From positions 203,974 through 267,973 of the forward strand of contig NZ_JAURYQ010000006.1 in the NCBI RefSeq assembly GCF_030653815.1: a stretch of 64,000 nucleotides of DNA. Direction: 5' to 3'. Both the position numbers and the translations under genes were made by a program. The stretch is from Rhodoferax sp. (lineage in GTDB: Bacteria; Pseudomonadota; Gammaproteobacteria; Burkholderiales; Burkholderiaceae_C). Shown here piece after piece: positions 55,390 to 64,000 of this stretch (its first letter is position 1; every line of letters begins with the position of its first letter). The notes under the pieces were generated by a model. That model saw only the letters and a list, made by a program, of their open reading frames with translations. It did no database searches and was not told where the DNA came from.

Positions 55390-56274
55390 ATGCCCCTCCG
55401 TCACGCCACCCTGCACCAATTGCGTATTTTTTCCACTGTTGCCCGCCTGAGCAGTTTTGCGCGTGCTGCCGAAGCCTTGCATTTGTCGCCGCCCACCTTG
55501 TCCTTGCAGGTCAAGCAACTGTCTGAAACCGTCGGGGTGCCTTTGTTTGAACAACTCGGCAAGAAAATTTTTCTGACGCCGGCCGGACGCGCCCTGGCTG
55601 ACACTTGCCATGACATTGAGCAGCGCATGGAGCGTCTGACACAAGACCTGGCCGCTCTGCACGGCGTTGAAAGGGGAAGCTTGAGCATTGCCATCCTGAC
55701 CACACTGAAATACACGGTGCCCAAACTGCTGGCCGGGTTTTGCAAAGCCCACCCAGGCATTGAGGTGTCGCTCTTTGTTGGCAACCGCGAAACCCTGCTG
55801 CAGCGCCTGGCAGCCAACCAGGACGACCTCTACATCATGGGTCAAGCGCCCAAAAATATGGAGGTGTCAAGCGAGCATTTTTCCGAAAACCGTTTGGTGC
55901 TGGTGGCTCCGCCTGCGCACCCGCTGGCGGGCAAGCGCAAGCTGGCGGCGAAGCGTCTGGCGAATGAGCCTTTCATCTTGCGCGAGCCAGGCTCTGGCAC
56001 GCGCCTGACCACCGAACGCTTTTTTGATGCCCTGGGCATCACACTGAAAAACCGGCTGGAGCTCAGCAGCACCGAGGCCATCAAGCAAGCTGTGGCTGGC
56101 GGGCTGGGCCTGGCGGTGCTCTCAAGCACCACGGTGGTGTCAGAGCTGGCGCTTGGAGAACTGGTGCAGCTCGATGTTCAGGGATTCCCCCTGATTCGGC
56201 ACTGGTACGTGGTTTGCCCCAAGGGCAAAAAACTGTCGGCTGCGGCCACTGCCTTCAAGGCCTGTCTTATGTGA
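55390..56274 (+). CDS. cbbR: LysR-family regulator CbbR
   Basis: CbbR activates cbb operons in response to metabolites such as RuBP or NADPH. The protein of 294 residues has an N-terminal winged HTH (LHQLRIFSTVARLSSFARAAEALHLSPPTLSLQVKQL cut into segments in its first 40 residues) and an effector domain. Its position divergent from cbbL is the usual arrangement. Confidence 0.93.
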   Translation: MPLRHATLHQLRIFSTVARLSSFARAAEALHLSPPTLSLQVKQLSETVGVPLFEQLGKKIFLTPAGRALADTCHDIEQRMERLTQDLAALHGVERGSLSIAILTTLKYTVPKLLAGFCKAHPGIEVSLFVGNRETLLQRLAANQDDLYIMGQAPKNMEVSSEHFSENRLVLVAPPAHPLAGKRKLAAKRLANEPFILREPGSGTRLTTERFFDALGITLKNRLELSSTEAIKQAVAGGLGLAVLSSTTVVSELALGELVQLDVQGFPLIRHWYVVCPKGKKLSAAATAFKACLM

Positions 56275-56283
56275 CCAAGCAGG

Positions 56284-56940
56284 TCAGAGCTGGCTTGGCC
56301 GTGGATAGCGCTTGAATGCATTGCGAAACACATTCACCACTTCGTTTGCGCCCTGCATGCTGACCGCCAGGTCCTTCACCAGGCCGTCCTTGATGCCATA
56401 ACACCAGCCATGCACCGCCACCTTTTGGCCGCGCGCCCAGGCATCCTGCAGCACATTGCTCAAGGCCACGTTGCCCACCTGCTCAATCACATTCATCTCG
56501 CACAGGGTGTCTTCCTGCTCGGCTACGCTCAGGTGGTCCAGCCGGCGGCGATGGCGCAGCTTGACATCGTGCACGTGGCGCAACCAGTTGTCGGCCAGCC
56601 CGACCCGGGTACCGCGCAGGGCGGCCAGCACGCCGCCGCAACCGTAGTGCCCCACCACCATGATGTGCTCGACCTTGAGGTGATCCACGGCAAACTGGAT
56701 GACGGAGAGCGCGTTCAGGTCCGAATGCACCACCACATTGGCAATGTTGCGATGCACGAACACCTCGCCGGGATCGAGCCCGGTGATTTCATTGGCTGGC
56801 ACACGGCTGTCGGCACAGCCGATCCAGAGGTACTTGGGTGTCTGTTGCTGCGCCAGTTGCCTGAAAAACCCGGGCCGCTGCATTTCCATGCGGGCCGCCC
56901 AGTCGCGGTTGTTGTCGAGGAGGTGTTGTAGGGTTGTCAT
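56284..56940 (-). CDS. can: Beta-class carbonic anhydrase
   Basis: The enzyme interconverts CO2 and bicarbonate in the cytoplasm. Zinc ligands and the catalytic dyad are present: C42, D44 and R46 in GCADSR, then H98 and C101 in GHYGCGG. The length is 218. It lies 30 bases downstream of ivd on the same strand, so it is probably part of the liuR operon; its bicarbonate would feed MccAB and AccC. It is also the nearest carbonic anhydrase to the RuBisCO genes, but on the other side of cbbR. Confidence 0.95.
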   Translation of the reverse strand: MTTLQHLLDNNRDWAARMEMQRPGFFRQLAQQQTPKYLWIGCADSRVPANEITGLDPGEVFVHRNIANVVVHSDLNALSVIQFAVDHLKVEHIMVVGHYGCGGVLAALRGTRVGLADNWLRHVHDVKLRHRRRLDHLSVAEQEDTLCEMNVIEQVGNVALSNVLQDAWARGQKVAVHGWCYGIKDGLVKDLAVSMQGANEVVNVFRNAFKRYPRPSQL

Positions 56941-56969
56941 GCGCCAATGTTAGCTGCTGTCATGTCGCT

Positions 56970-58151
56970 TCAGCAGGTTTCGGAAAACAGTTCACGCCCA
57001 ATCAGCATGCGCCGGATTTCCGAGGTGCCGGCGCCAATTTCGTACAACTTGGCGTCGCGCCACAGGCGGCCCAGCGGGTACTCGTTGATGTAGCCATTGC
57101 CACCAAAAATCTGCACCCCCTCGCCGGCCATCCAGGTGGCTTTTTCGGCGGTCCACAAAATCACCGAAGCACAGTCCTTGCGCACCTGGCGCACATGGTC
57201 GGTGCCCAACAAGTCCAGGTTCTTGGCCACGGTGTAGGCGAAGCTGCGCGCGGCCTGCAGCACGGTGTACATGTCGGCCACCTTGCCCTGGATCAACTGA
57301 AATTCACCAATGCTCTGGCCGAACTGCTTGCGATCATGGATGTAGGGAATCACGTTGTCCATGACCGACTGCATGATGCCCAGCGGGCCACCGCTGAGCA
57401 CGGCACGCTCGTAGTCCAGCCCGCTCATCAGCACCTTGGCGCCCATGTTCAGGCCGCCCAGAATGTTGGCTTCGGGCACTTCCACGTTGTTGAACACCAG
57501 CTCGCCGGTGTGGCTGCCGCGCATGCCCAGCTTGTCGAGCTTTTGCGCAATGCTGAAGCCCGGCATGCCCTTTTCAATCAGGAACGCGGTGACGCCGCGC
57601 GCGCCCAACTCGGGTTCGCCTTTGGCATAGACCACCAGCGTGTCGGCGTCGGGGCCATTGGTAATCCACATCTTGCTGCCGTTGAGCAGGTAGTAGCCGC
57701 CTTTGTCTTCGGCCTTGAGTTTCATCGACAGCACGTCGCTGCCGGCGCCCGGCTCGCTCATGGCCAGTGCACCGACGTGTTCACCCGAAATCAGCTTGGG
57801 CAGGTATTTGGTGCGCTGCTCGGGCGTGCCGTTGCGCCTGATCTGGTTCACGCACAGGTTGCTGTGCGCGCCATAACTCAGGCCCACGCTGGCGCTGGCG
57901 CGGCTGATTTCCTCCATCGCGATCATGTGCGCCAGGTAGCCCATGTTGGCGCCACCGTACTCTTCGCCCACGGTGATGCCGAGCACGCCCAGGCTGCCCA
58001 TCTTTTCCCACAGGTCCATGGGAAACTGGTCGCTGCGATCGATTTCAAAGGCGCGCGGCGCGATCTGGCCTTGAGCAAAGTCACGCACGGCGTCGCGCAG
58101 CGCATCAATGTCTTCACCGAGTTGAAAGTTGAGTCCGGGCAAGTTGTTCAT
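56970..58151 (-). CDS. ivd: Isovaleryl-CoA dehydrogenase
   Basis: Ivd oxidises isovaleryl-CoA to 3-methylcrotonyl-CoA in leucine breakdown. Two features mark isovaleryl-type enzymes: the Glu base in [12 protein letters not shown] near residue 245, and Gly in place of Glu in the C-terminal [14 protein letters not shown] binding is in [14 protein letters not shown]. The length of 393 is normal. The gene follows the thioesterase by 42 bases in the liuR unit. Confidence 0.96.
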   Translation of the reverse strand: MNNLPGLNFQLGEDIDALRDAVRDFAQGQIAPRAFEIDRSDQFPMDLWEKMGSLGVLGITVGEEYGGANMGYLAHMIAMEEISRASASVGLSYGAHSNLCVNQIRRNGTPEQRTKYLPKLISGEHVGALAMSEPGAGSDVLSMKLKAEDKGGYYLLNGSKMWITNGPDADTLVVYAKGEPELGARGVTAFLIEKGMPGFSIAQKLDKLGMRGSHTGELVFNNVEVPEANILGGLNMGAKVLMSGLDYERAVLSGGPLGIMQSVMDNVIPYIHDRKQFGQSIGEFQLIQGKVADMYTVLQAARSFAYTVAKNLDLLGTDHVRQVRKDCASVILWTAEKATWMAGEGVQIFGGNGYINEYPLGRLWRDAKLYEIGAGTSEIRRMLIGRELFSETC

Positions 58152-58193
58152 GGGGGTTTCTCCTGCGTTGTCGTGTTGGGTGAACCTGGAAAT

Positions 58194-58628
58194 TCAGTAG
58201 GTTTTGGGCACAGCCATCAGGGTTTGCTGCAAAGCCGCACAGACCGTCTCGCGGCCATCGTCGGCCACATGCATGACCTCGGCGCGGGTCACGATCACGC
58301 GCTTGCCGGCCTTGATGACGCGGCCGGTGGCCAGCAGCTTGCCGCCCTGGCAGGCCGCCAGAAAATTGATCTTGTATTCCACCGTGACCACCTCCATGCC
58401 CGCCGGGGCCTGGGTCAGCCCGGCGTAGCCCGCCGCAATATCCGCCAGCGCGCCCATGGCGCCACCATGAAAGCCGTCCTGCTGTTGCGTGACCTTGTCC
58501 GAATACGGCAAGCTCAGCACGCACAGACCGGACTCGACCTGCTCAATCTGCGCGCCCCAATGGCGCATCAGGCCCTGGCGTTCGAAACTGGCTTGCACCC
58601 GCTGCAAGGGTGTGACATGCTGGGTCAT
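58194..58628 (-). CDS. PaaI-type hotdog thioesterase
   Basis: This 144-residue hotdog-fold protein has the motif DGFHGGAMGALADIAAGYAG, with the active-site Asp. It likely hydrolyses an acyl-CoA, perhaps to relieve CoA trapping during branched-chain acyl-CoA oxidation. It overlaps liuR by 4 bases (ATGA) and precedes ivd. Confidence 0.9.
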   Translation of the reverse strand: MTQHVTPLQRVQASFERQGLMRHWGAQIEQVESGLCVLSLPYSDKVTQQQDGFHGGAMGALADIAAGYAGLTQAPAGMEVVTVEYKINFLAACQGGKLLATGRVIKAGKRVIVTRAEVMHVADDGRETVCAALQQTLMAVPKTY

Positions 58629-59029
58629 GCCTTGGCTTTCCTGGATTGGGTTTTGGCAAGCAAGGCCCGGGCCTCGCGCTGGTGCACCTTGAGTTCGTCC
58701 AGATTGGCTTGCAGGTCGGTCATCTGGGCTTCAAGCTGCTGCTGGTGCTGGGCCAGCACCAGCAAGAACTTCTCCAGTTGCGCGGCGGTATCGCGCGGGC
58801 TGTCGTACATGTCGATGATCTCTTTCGCCTCGACCAGGCTGAAGCCCAGGCGCTTGGCACGCAGGGTGAGCTTGAGCCGCGTGCGGTCGCGGCTGCTGTA
58901 GACCCGGCTGCGCCCGGCCGGGCCGGTACGCTCGGGCTGCAACAGCCCCATGTCCTCGTAAAACCGCATGGCCCGGGTGGTCAGGTCGAATTCCTTGGCC
59001 AGGTCGCTGATGCTGTAGGTGTGTGCCAT
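58625..59029 (-). CDS. liuR: MerR-family regulator LiuR
   Basis: This 134-residue MerR protein starts MAHTYSISDLAKEFDLTTRAMRFYED, the winged HTH, followed by a coiled-coil (residues 80-125). The LiuR group represses leucine and isovalerate utilization genes, and here it heads an operon with the thioesterase, ivd and carbonic anhydrase. A 26-bp palindrome upstream is its probable operator. Confidence 0.92.
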   Translation of the reverse strand: MAHTYSISDLAKEFDLTTRAMRFYEDMGLLQPERTGPAGRSRVYSSRDRTRLKLTLRAKRLGFSLVEAKEIIDMYDSPRDTAAQLEKFLLVLAQHQQQLEAQMTDLQANLDELKVHQREARALLAKTQSRKAKA

Positions 59030-59046
59030 TTGGGTGGGCTGGTATA

Positions 59047-59072
59047 AATTGACGTGAACGTAAACGTCAATT
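59047..59072. promoter_or_regulatory. LiuR operator
   Basis: AATTGACGT (59047-59055) and ACGTCAATT (59064-59072) make a 9-bp-armed palindrome around GAACGTAA, 18 bases upstream of liuR. ACGTAAACGTCAA-type elements agree with published LiuR boxes as I remember them. It should control liuR, the thioesterase, ivd and can. No similar palindrome was found before mccB, the thiolase or aceK. Confidence 0.75.
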
Positions 59073-59092
59073 ATGAGGCAAATCCGCCGGTG

Positions 59093-59989
59093 TCAGGACC
59101 AGCGTGGCGCGGCTTCGCTCTTGAGTTGCTGGCGCAGCGCCGCATAGTTGGGCAGCACCGACTGCACCGTGTCCCAGAAGCGCGGGCTGTGGTTCATCTC
59201 GCGCAGGTGGCTCAGCTCGTGTGCCACCACGTAGTCGAGCACCGACCTATTGAAATGAACCAGCCGCCAGTTCAATCGGATCGAACCGTCCGACTTGGCA
59301 CTGCCCCAGCGGGTACCGGCATTGCTGAGGGCCAGCTTTTTCCACTGCACACCCAGCAGCGGTGCAAAGTGGTCCAGGCGCTGCTGGAACACCTGCCGGG
59401 CCTGGCGCATCAGCCAGGCTTGCACGACATCGCGAATCTGGTCGGGGCTGGCATGGTGCGGCAGGCTCAGGCGCAGGACCCTGGACGGGTCGCACGGTTC
59501 GGATGTCATCAGTTCGGCGTTGGCACAGGCGTGCTCCGGATCCAGCTTGAGCACCAGGTTCTGCCCCAGAAATGGCAAACTGGCCCCGTCACGCCAGTCG
59601 ATGGTGTGCTCGGCCAGGCGCGCGTGGCGCTCACGCACCTCCTGCAGCTTGCGCAGGATCCAGGCCGATTTGTCCTGCAGCGCGGCGTCCACCTCAACCA
59701 AAGGCACCCATTTGGGTGCGCGCACCGCCAGCCCGTGCGGCCCGACACTGAAACCGATGCTGCGCCGCTGGCCGCGCTTGAATTCATAGGCCACCAAGGC
59801 ATGGCCGAGGCGCACTTCACGGCTGGCGTGAGGGTGACGAAAATGCACGGCCTGCCCCACTGACGTGGCGGGCGGAACGGCCAGTTGGGTGGGTTTGACT
59901 CTGGGCCGTATCTTTGGCGCTTTCGTTTCAGGCAGCGGGGCCGGGATGGGCTCGAACAAATCGAGCGTGAAGCGCAGCAGCGGGTGCAT
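59093..59989 (-). CDS. YgjP-type metal-dependent hydrolase (DUF45)
   Basis: This 298-residue protein has the zinc motif HELSHLREMNHSPRFW (HExxH plus a third His) near residue 260, and the beta-rich N-terminal domain with LGHALVAYEFKRGQRRSI. YgjP is reported to be a UTP pyrophosphatase-like or protease-like enzyme; the activity here is not certain. It lies 14 bases after plsC. Confidence 0.87.
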   Translation of the reverse strand: MHPLLRFTLDLFEPIPAPLPETKAPKIRPRVKPTQLAVPPATSVGQAVHFRHPHASREVRLGHALVAYEFKRGQRRSIGFSVGPHGLAVRAPKWVPLVEVDAALQDKSAWILRKLQEVRERHARLAEHTIDWRDGASLPFLGQNLVLKLDPEHACANAELMTSEPCDPSRVLRLSLPHHASPDQIRDVVQAWLMRQARQVFQQRLDHFAPLLGVQWKKLALSNAGTRWGSAKSDGSIRLNWRLVHFNRSVLDYVVAHELSHLREMNHSPRFWDTVQSVLPNYAALRQQLKSEAAPRWS

Positions 59990-60003
59990 GGGTCGCGTGG
60001 CGC

Positions 60004-60744
60004 CTAGACCGATGGATAGGCCTCAGGGTCGATGCGGCGCATCTCGGCCTCGATCCAGGCCTCGGCCTCGCGCATCAGCCCCTTGGGGTCACGCCCGGCG
60101 CTGGGCAAGCCCGGGCCGATCGACACCGTCACCACACCCGGGTGCTTGATGAAGCCCCGGCGCGGCCAGCAGCGTGCCGTGGCCACCGCAATTGGAATCA
60201 CCGGCGCGCCCGACTGCACGGCAAGCCGGCTGCCGGCGGTCTGGTAGGTACCTTTTTGACCGCGCGGCATGCGCGTGCCTTCGGGAAACATGATGACCCA
60301 GGTGCCCTGCGCGAGCAGGCGGCAGCCTTGCTCGATGACGTGCTTCATGGCCTCGCTGCGCGACTCGCGGTCGATGTGGATCATGTCCAGGCGCGCCATC
60401 GACCAGCCGAAAAACGGCACCTTGAGCAATTCGCGTTTGAACACAAAAGCCAGCGGGTGCGGCATCAGTGTGGGCAGCAACAGGGTTTCCAGCGCGGACT
60501 GGTGCTTCGACAACAACACCGCAGCGCTGCTTTTTCCCAGCGGCAGATGCTCATAGCCCAGCACCTTGAATTGCACTCCCAGAATCACCCGCGTGCCCCA
60601 CATCACCACGCTGAACCAGTTCACCGCCGTCCACCAGGCCGCTCGGCGCGAAAACAGCGACACCAGCAATACGGCACAGGTCCACGGAACCACCGTGACC
60701 ACCATCCAGACCATGTGCACAATCGATCGAAGCAGCGCCAGCAT
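60004..60744 (-). CDS. plsC: 1-acyl-sn-glycerol-3-phosphate acyltransferase
   Basis: PlsC adds the second acyl chain to make phosphatidic acid at the inner membrane. The N-terminal 45 residues are hydrophobic; the acyltransferase motifs are LLSKHQSALET (the HX4D-like motif here has HQSALE) and FPEGTRMPRGQKG. The length of 246 is normal. The ATG at 60744 is 4 bases after gmhB's stop, so the two are cotranscribed. Confidence 0.93.
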   Translation of the reverse strand: MLALLRSIVHMVWMVVTVVPWTCAVLLVSLFSRRAAWWTAVNWFSVVMWGTRVILGVQFKVLGYEHLPLGKSSAAVLLSKHQSALETLLLPTLMPHPLAFVFKRELLKVPFFGWSMARLDMIHIDRESRSEAMKHVIEQGCRLLAQGTWVIMFPEGTRMPRGQKGTYQTAGSRLAVQSGAPVIPIAVATARCWPRRGFIKHPGVVTVSIGPGLPSAGRDPKGLMREAEAWIEAEMRRIDPEAYPSV

Positions 60745-60748
60745 GGTC

Positions 60749-61318
60749 TCAGGCCCGCGCTTCTTCGCGGTCAAGCAAGAAGTCGACAAAGGCCGACAGG
60801 TTCTCGTGTGCCACGGTATGCGCCGGAAATGCCTCGGGCAGGCTTTTACCCCGGTAAACAGCGCCTTTGCCCGTCATCACCAGGTGCGGCTCACACCCCA
60901 CCGCAACGGCAGCAACAGCATCACGGGCCGAGTCACCCACTGCGGGCACATTCTTCAGATCCAGCCCGTAACGGTCTTCAATTTGCTCAAACAACCCGGT
61001 GTCTGGCTTGCGGCAATGGCAGGCGTCAGCCGGTGTGTGCGGACAGTAAAAAACGGCATCGATGCGCCCGCCCACGTCCGCCAACATCTGGTGCATCTTG
61101 GCGTGAATGGCGTTCAGGTCAGACACCTCGAACAGCCCGCGCCCAAGTCCCGACTGATTGCTCACCACCACCGCATGCCAGCCGGCGTGGTTGAGCCGGG
61201 CAATGGCTTCCAGCGCGCCGGGTAGTGGATGCCATTCGTCGGCCGACTTGATGAAGTCGTCGCTGTCTTCGTTGATGGTGCCGTCGCGGTCCAGAATCAC
61301 CAGTTTGATCGGGATCAT
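60749..61318 (-). CDS. gmhB: D-glycero-beta-D-manno-heptose 1,7-bisphosphate 7-phosphatase
   Basis: GmhB removes the 7-phosphate during ADP-heptose synthesis for lipopolysaccharide core. The HAD motif is LDRDGTINED near the start, and the zinc-binding CPHTPADACHCRKPDT is specific for this family. The length is 189. Other heptose genes are not in the window. Confidence 0.95.
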   Translation of the reverse strand: MIPIKLVILDRDGTINEDSDDFIKSADEWHPLPGALEAIARLNHAGWHAVVVSNQSGLGRGLFEVSDLNAIHAKMHQMLADVGGRIDAVFYCPHTPADACHCRKPDTGLFEQIEDRYGLDLKNVPAVGDSARDAVAAVAVGCEPHLVMTGKGAVYRGKSLPEAFPAHTVAHENLSAFVDFLLDREEARA

Positions 61319-61346
61319 TTTCTGCCTTCGTCAGCGTTACAAACGG

Positions 61347-63488
61347 TCATGCAGCCAGGCGCGACAAGTCGGCGACCTGATTCATGGCTCCGTGCAGGGT
61401 CTTGAGCAGGCCCAGGCGGTTCAGACGCAAATCGAGCGCCTCGGCGTTGACCATCACGCCGTCAAAGAAGGCGTCGACCGGCGCGCGCAAGGCGGCCAGG
61501 GTTTGCAGCGCAGTGGTGTAATCACCCGCCACAAACAGCGCCTGAGCGCGTGGTGCAATGTCCTGCATGGCCGCATACAGCGCTTTTTCGGCCGGCTCCT
61601 GCAGCAGCAGTTCGCTCACATGGGCATCGACGGCGCCCGCCGCGTCAGCTTTTTTCAGGATGTTGCTGATGCGCTTGTTGGCCGCTGCCAGCGCCGGTGC
61701 CTCCGCCAGCGCGGTAAAGGCGCGCACCGCTGCCAGCCGACGCGGCACGTCACCCAGGCGCTGCGGACGCAAGGCCAGCACGGCGTCGACTTCAAGCGCG
61801 CTGTAGCCCTGCTCGCGCAGGGAACCGGCCAGGCGGTCGTAAATAAAGTCGCCGAGCGCCGCACTGGCATCGGTGATCTTGTCACCAAAAGCCGGGACAG
61901 CTGACGCCAACAGCGCCTTCAGATCCAGCGCCAGATCTTTTTCAACCAACATGCGGATCACACCGAGCGCGTGGCGACGCAAGGCAAACGGGTCCTTGTC
62001 GCCGGTGGGCAGGTTACCGATGCCGAACATGCCAACCAGGGTTTCCAGTTTGTCGGCCAGCGCCACCACCACGCCGACCGGGTTGCGCGGCAGGGCATCG
62101 CCGGCGAAACGGGGTTTGTAATGGTCTTCGATGGCCTCGGCCACGTCGGCGGTCAGTCCGTCATGGCGGGCATAGTAGCCACCCATGATGCCTTGCAGTT
62201 CCGGGAACTCACCCACCATGTCGGTCAACAAGTCGGTCTTGGCCAGGCGCGCAGCCTGTTCTGCGCGCTCACCCAGCGCCTCACCACCAACTTGCAGCGC
62301 CAGCGCTTGGGCAATGGCGCAAACACGCGCCATGCGCTCGCCTTGCGTGCCCAATTTGTTGTGGTAGACCACCTTGTCGAGACCCGCCACGCGGGATTCG
62401 AGGGTTTTCTTGCGGTCCTGGTCGTAGAAAAACTTGGCGTCACTCAGGCGCGGGCGCACCACCCGCTCGTTGCCGCCAATCACCGCGCTGGCGTCCAGGG
62501 GGCTGATGTTGCTGACCACCAGGAACTGGTTGGTCAGCTTGCCCTGGGTGTCGACCAGCGGAAAGTACTTCTGGTTGGCCTTCATGGTGAGGATCAGGCA
62601 CTCTTGCGGCACCGCCAGAAACTGCGCCTCGAACTGGCAGGTCAACACATTGGGGCGCTCCACCAGGGCGGTGACCTCGTCCAGCAAGGCGTCGTCCATC
62701 AGCACCTCAAAGCCCGGACCCAGGCGCTCGGCGGCTTGGGCCAGTTGCTGCACGATGGCAAAGCGCCGGTCACCAAAGCTGGCGATCACGGCACCGTCGC
62801 GCAGCAAGGTGGCGGCGTAGTCGTCCGCATGGTCCACCTGCACCGGCGACTTGTGCGCCTCAAAACGGTGACCTTGCGTCAACTTGCCCGAGCTCAAACC
62901 CAGCACCTTGACCGGCACCACGGTGCTGCCATGCAAGGCCAGCAGGCCATGCGCCGGACGCACAAAGTTCACGCTGCTCCAGCCCGGCAGTTCGCAGTCG
63001 GTCTCCAGCTGATAGCTCATCATTTTGGGAATTGGCAGCTGCGCCAGCGCCGCCAGCAAGGCGTGCTGCAAGCCCACATCGAGCGTGGCACCGGTCATCT
63101 GGCTGTCGTAAAACAGCGCCTCGGCCTTGCCATCCGGCGCCTTGCGCAGCGCCGCCACGGCAAACACCGGATCGGACACGTCAGCGCCTAGCGCCTGCAG
63201 TTTTTTCAGCAAAGCCGGGGTCGCCAGGCCGTCGGCATCGAGGCCGACGCTCACCGGCATCAGCTTTTGCTGCACCGCGGTGTCGGCCGCCTTGGCCGCC
63301 ACATGCGTGATGTGCGCGGCCAGCCGGCGCGGTGACGCAAACGGCGTGCTCACCGAGTCGCTGGAGGCCAGACCCAACTGGCGCAATTGCGCGCACAACT
63401 GGCTGGCAAACACCTCACCCAGTTTTTTAAGCGCCTTGGGTGGCAACTCTTCGACAAACAGTTCAACGAGAAGATTTTGGTGGCTCAT
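61347..63488 (-). CDS. glyS: Glycyl-tRNA synthetase, beta subunit
   Basis: This is the tRNA-binding subunit of the alpha2beta2 glycyl-tRNA synthetase. The protein of 713 residues begins with LLVELFVEELPPKALKKLGEVF and contains RFEAHKSPVQVD and GNLPTGDKDPFALRRHALGV, conserved in GlyS. It starts 1 base after the glyQ stop, so both subunits are made from one messenger. Confidence 0.97.
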   Translation of the reverse strand: MSHQNLLVELFVEELPPKALKKLGEVFASQLCAQLRQLGLASSDSVSTPFASPRRLAAHITHVAAKAADTAVQQKLMPVSVGLDADGLATPALLKKLQALGADVSDPVFAVAALRKAPDGKAEALFYDSQMTGATLDVGLQHALLAALAQLPIPKMMSYQLETDCELPGWSSVNFVRPAHGLLALHGSTVVPVKVLGLSSGKLTQGHRFEAHKSPVQVDHADDYAATLLRDGAVIASFGDRRFAIVQQLAQAAERLGPGFEVLMDDALLDEVTALVERPNVLTCQFEAQFLAVPQECLILTMKANQKYFPLVDTQGKLTNQFLVVSNISPLDASAVIGGNERVVRPRLSDAKFFYDQDRKKTLESRVAGLDKVVYHNKLGTQGERMARVCAIAQALALQVGGEALGERAEQAARLAKTDLLTDMVGEFPELQGIMGGYYARHDGLTADVAEAIEDHYKPRFAGDALPRNPVGVVVALADKLETLVGMFGIGNLPTGDKDPFALRRHALGVIRMLVEKDLALDLKALLASAVPAFGDKITDASAALGDFIYDRLAGSLREQGYSALEVDAVLALRPQRLGDVPRRLAAVRAFTALAEAPALAAANKRISNILKKADAAGAVDAHVSELLLQEPAEKALYAAMQDIAPRAQALFVAGDYTTALQTLAALRAPVDAFFDGVMVNAEALDLRLNRLGLLKTLHGAMNQVADLSRLAA

Positions 63489-63489
63489 G

Positions 63490-64000
63490 TCATGCGGCTT
63501 TCTTGGTCATTTCAGCTACCCAGGCACGCGGTGCCATCGGGAAACCCAGGCGCTCGCGGCTGTCAAAGTAGCTTTGCGCCACGCCGCGCGCCAGCGTGCG
63601 GATACGGCCAATGTAGGCGGCGCGCTCGGTCACGGAAATGGCGCCACGGGCGTCCAGCAGGTTGAAACTGTGCGCGCATTTGAGCACCTGCTCGTAGGCG
63701 GGCAGCGCCAGTTGCGCTTCCATCAGGTGCTTGGCCTGACGCTCGTGCGCGGTGAAGGCGGTAAACAAAAAGTCGGCATCGCTGTGCTCGAAGTTGTAGG
63801 TCGACTGCTCGACCTCGTTTTGCTTGTAGACGTCGCCGTAGGTCAGCTGGGTGCCGTCGGCCGCGGGGGTCCAGGTCAGGTTGTAGACGTTGTCCACCCC
63901 TTGCTGGTACATGGCCCGGCGCTCCAGGCCGTAAGGGATATCGCCGGTGAGCGGGCGGCAGTCAATGCCACCGTCCGTCTGGAAGTAGGTGAACTGCGTC
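63490..64000 (-). CDS. glyQ: Glycyl-tRNA synthetase, alpha subunit (partial, 5' end beyond the window)
   Basis: The C-terminal part of GlyQ, reading from the right edge of the window. The visible part, about 170 residues, includes [39 protein letters not shown] and [20 protein letters not shown], all typical of the class II catalytic subunit. The beginning of the gene lies outside at positions above 64000. An ATG at 63912 is internal, not the start. Confidence 0.95.
   Translation of the reverse strand, partial: TQFTYFQTDGGIDCRPLTGDIPYGLERRAMYQQGVDNVYNLTWTPAADGTQLTYGDVYKQNEVEQSTYNFEHSDADFLFTAFTAHERQAKHLMEAQLALPAYEQVLKCAHSFNLLDARGAISVTERAAYIGRIRTLARGVAQSYFDSRERLGFPMAPRAWVAEMTKKAA

Noticed and set aside
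56934..58901. A 655-codon open frame opposite ivd, the thioesterase and part of liuR
   Set aside because: Antisense shadow of clear genes with low-complexity composition and no ribosome site.
1..64000. Search for tRNA, rRNA, CRISPR arrays and prophage genes
   Set aside because: No cloverleaf, conserved rRNA segment, regularly spaced repeats or phage structural genes were found in the gaps read.

Overview
The window is a gene-dense, high-GC piece of chromosome from a betaproteobacterium, most likely a Comamonadaceae member close to Rhodoferax or Polaromonas. This rests on protein content and gene order (nrdB, an Ala/Lys/Pro histone H1-like protein, a DUF3426 zinc-ribbon protein, prmA-accC-accB, a tandem 1947-residue UvrA, form I RuBisCO with cbbQO) and on family knowledge; no database search was possible. 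I saw no rRNA, tRNA, prophage, transposase or CRISPR array. No stretch longer than about 220 bases lacks a gene.

Layout. 0.1-20 kb is core housekeeping: nrdB; the repetitive histone-like gene; prmA, accC and accB; a TlpA thioredoxin; mpl; aroG with a newly noticed aromatic leader peptide and attenuator; tldD; rodA; dtd; tyrS; an M23 peptidase; anmK; erpA; rplM-rpsI; rlmJ; and a histidine phosphatase. 20-28.3 kb holds the giant tandem uvrA, whose linker is interrupted in frame by a REP-like palindrome, then a DsbA-type isomerase, a DUF1289 protein, a YbaK-type deacylase and HMG-CoA lyase. 28.4-32.1 kb is the accessory part: a HigBA toxin-antitoxin pair, a RidA/aminotransferase pair, and two small membrane-protein genes separated by a site that looks like an integron attC, with a 12-bp inverted repeat exactly bounding one of them. 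32.2-46.4 kb holds ghrA, the methylcrotonyl-CoA carboxylase cluster with a divergent AraC regulator, a HAD/rhodanese pair, trkH-trkA, a transglutaminase-like protein, an acyl-CoA dehydrogenase and a thiolase. 46.4-56.3 kb carries aceK and a carbon-fixation cluster reading leftward from the divergent cbbR: cbbL, cbbS, cbbQ, cbbO, an unknown 98-residue gene, and sbtA-sbtB (bicarbonate transporter and its PII-like partner). 56.3-64 kb has carbonic anhydrase, isovaleryl-CoA dehydrogenase, a thioesterase and LiuR with its palindromic operator, then a YgjP-type protein, plsC, gmhB, glyS and a truncated glyQ.

How the genes work together. Two metabolic themes dominate. One is leucine/isovalerate breakdown: Ivd, MccAB, the hydratase, HMG-CoA lyase and a thiolase are all present but split over four loci, under LiuR and perhaps the AraC regulator. 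The other is CO2 fixation with inorganic-carbon handling: RuBisCO IA, its CbbQO activase, SbtAB and a carbonic anhydrase, with no carboxysome shell genes in view. Carbonic anhydrase sits beside ivd, where it could also supply bicarbonate to the biotin carboxylase MccAB. AceK adds glyoxylate-bypass control suited to acetyl-CoA-yielding substrates.

The most interesting sequence-level observations are the aroG attenuator (8 aromatic residues out of 9 in the leader peptide, with complementary terminator and antiterminator segments), the integron-cassette remnant near 31 kb, the REP palindrome inside uvrA, and SbtAB attached to a non-carboxysomal cbb cluster.
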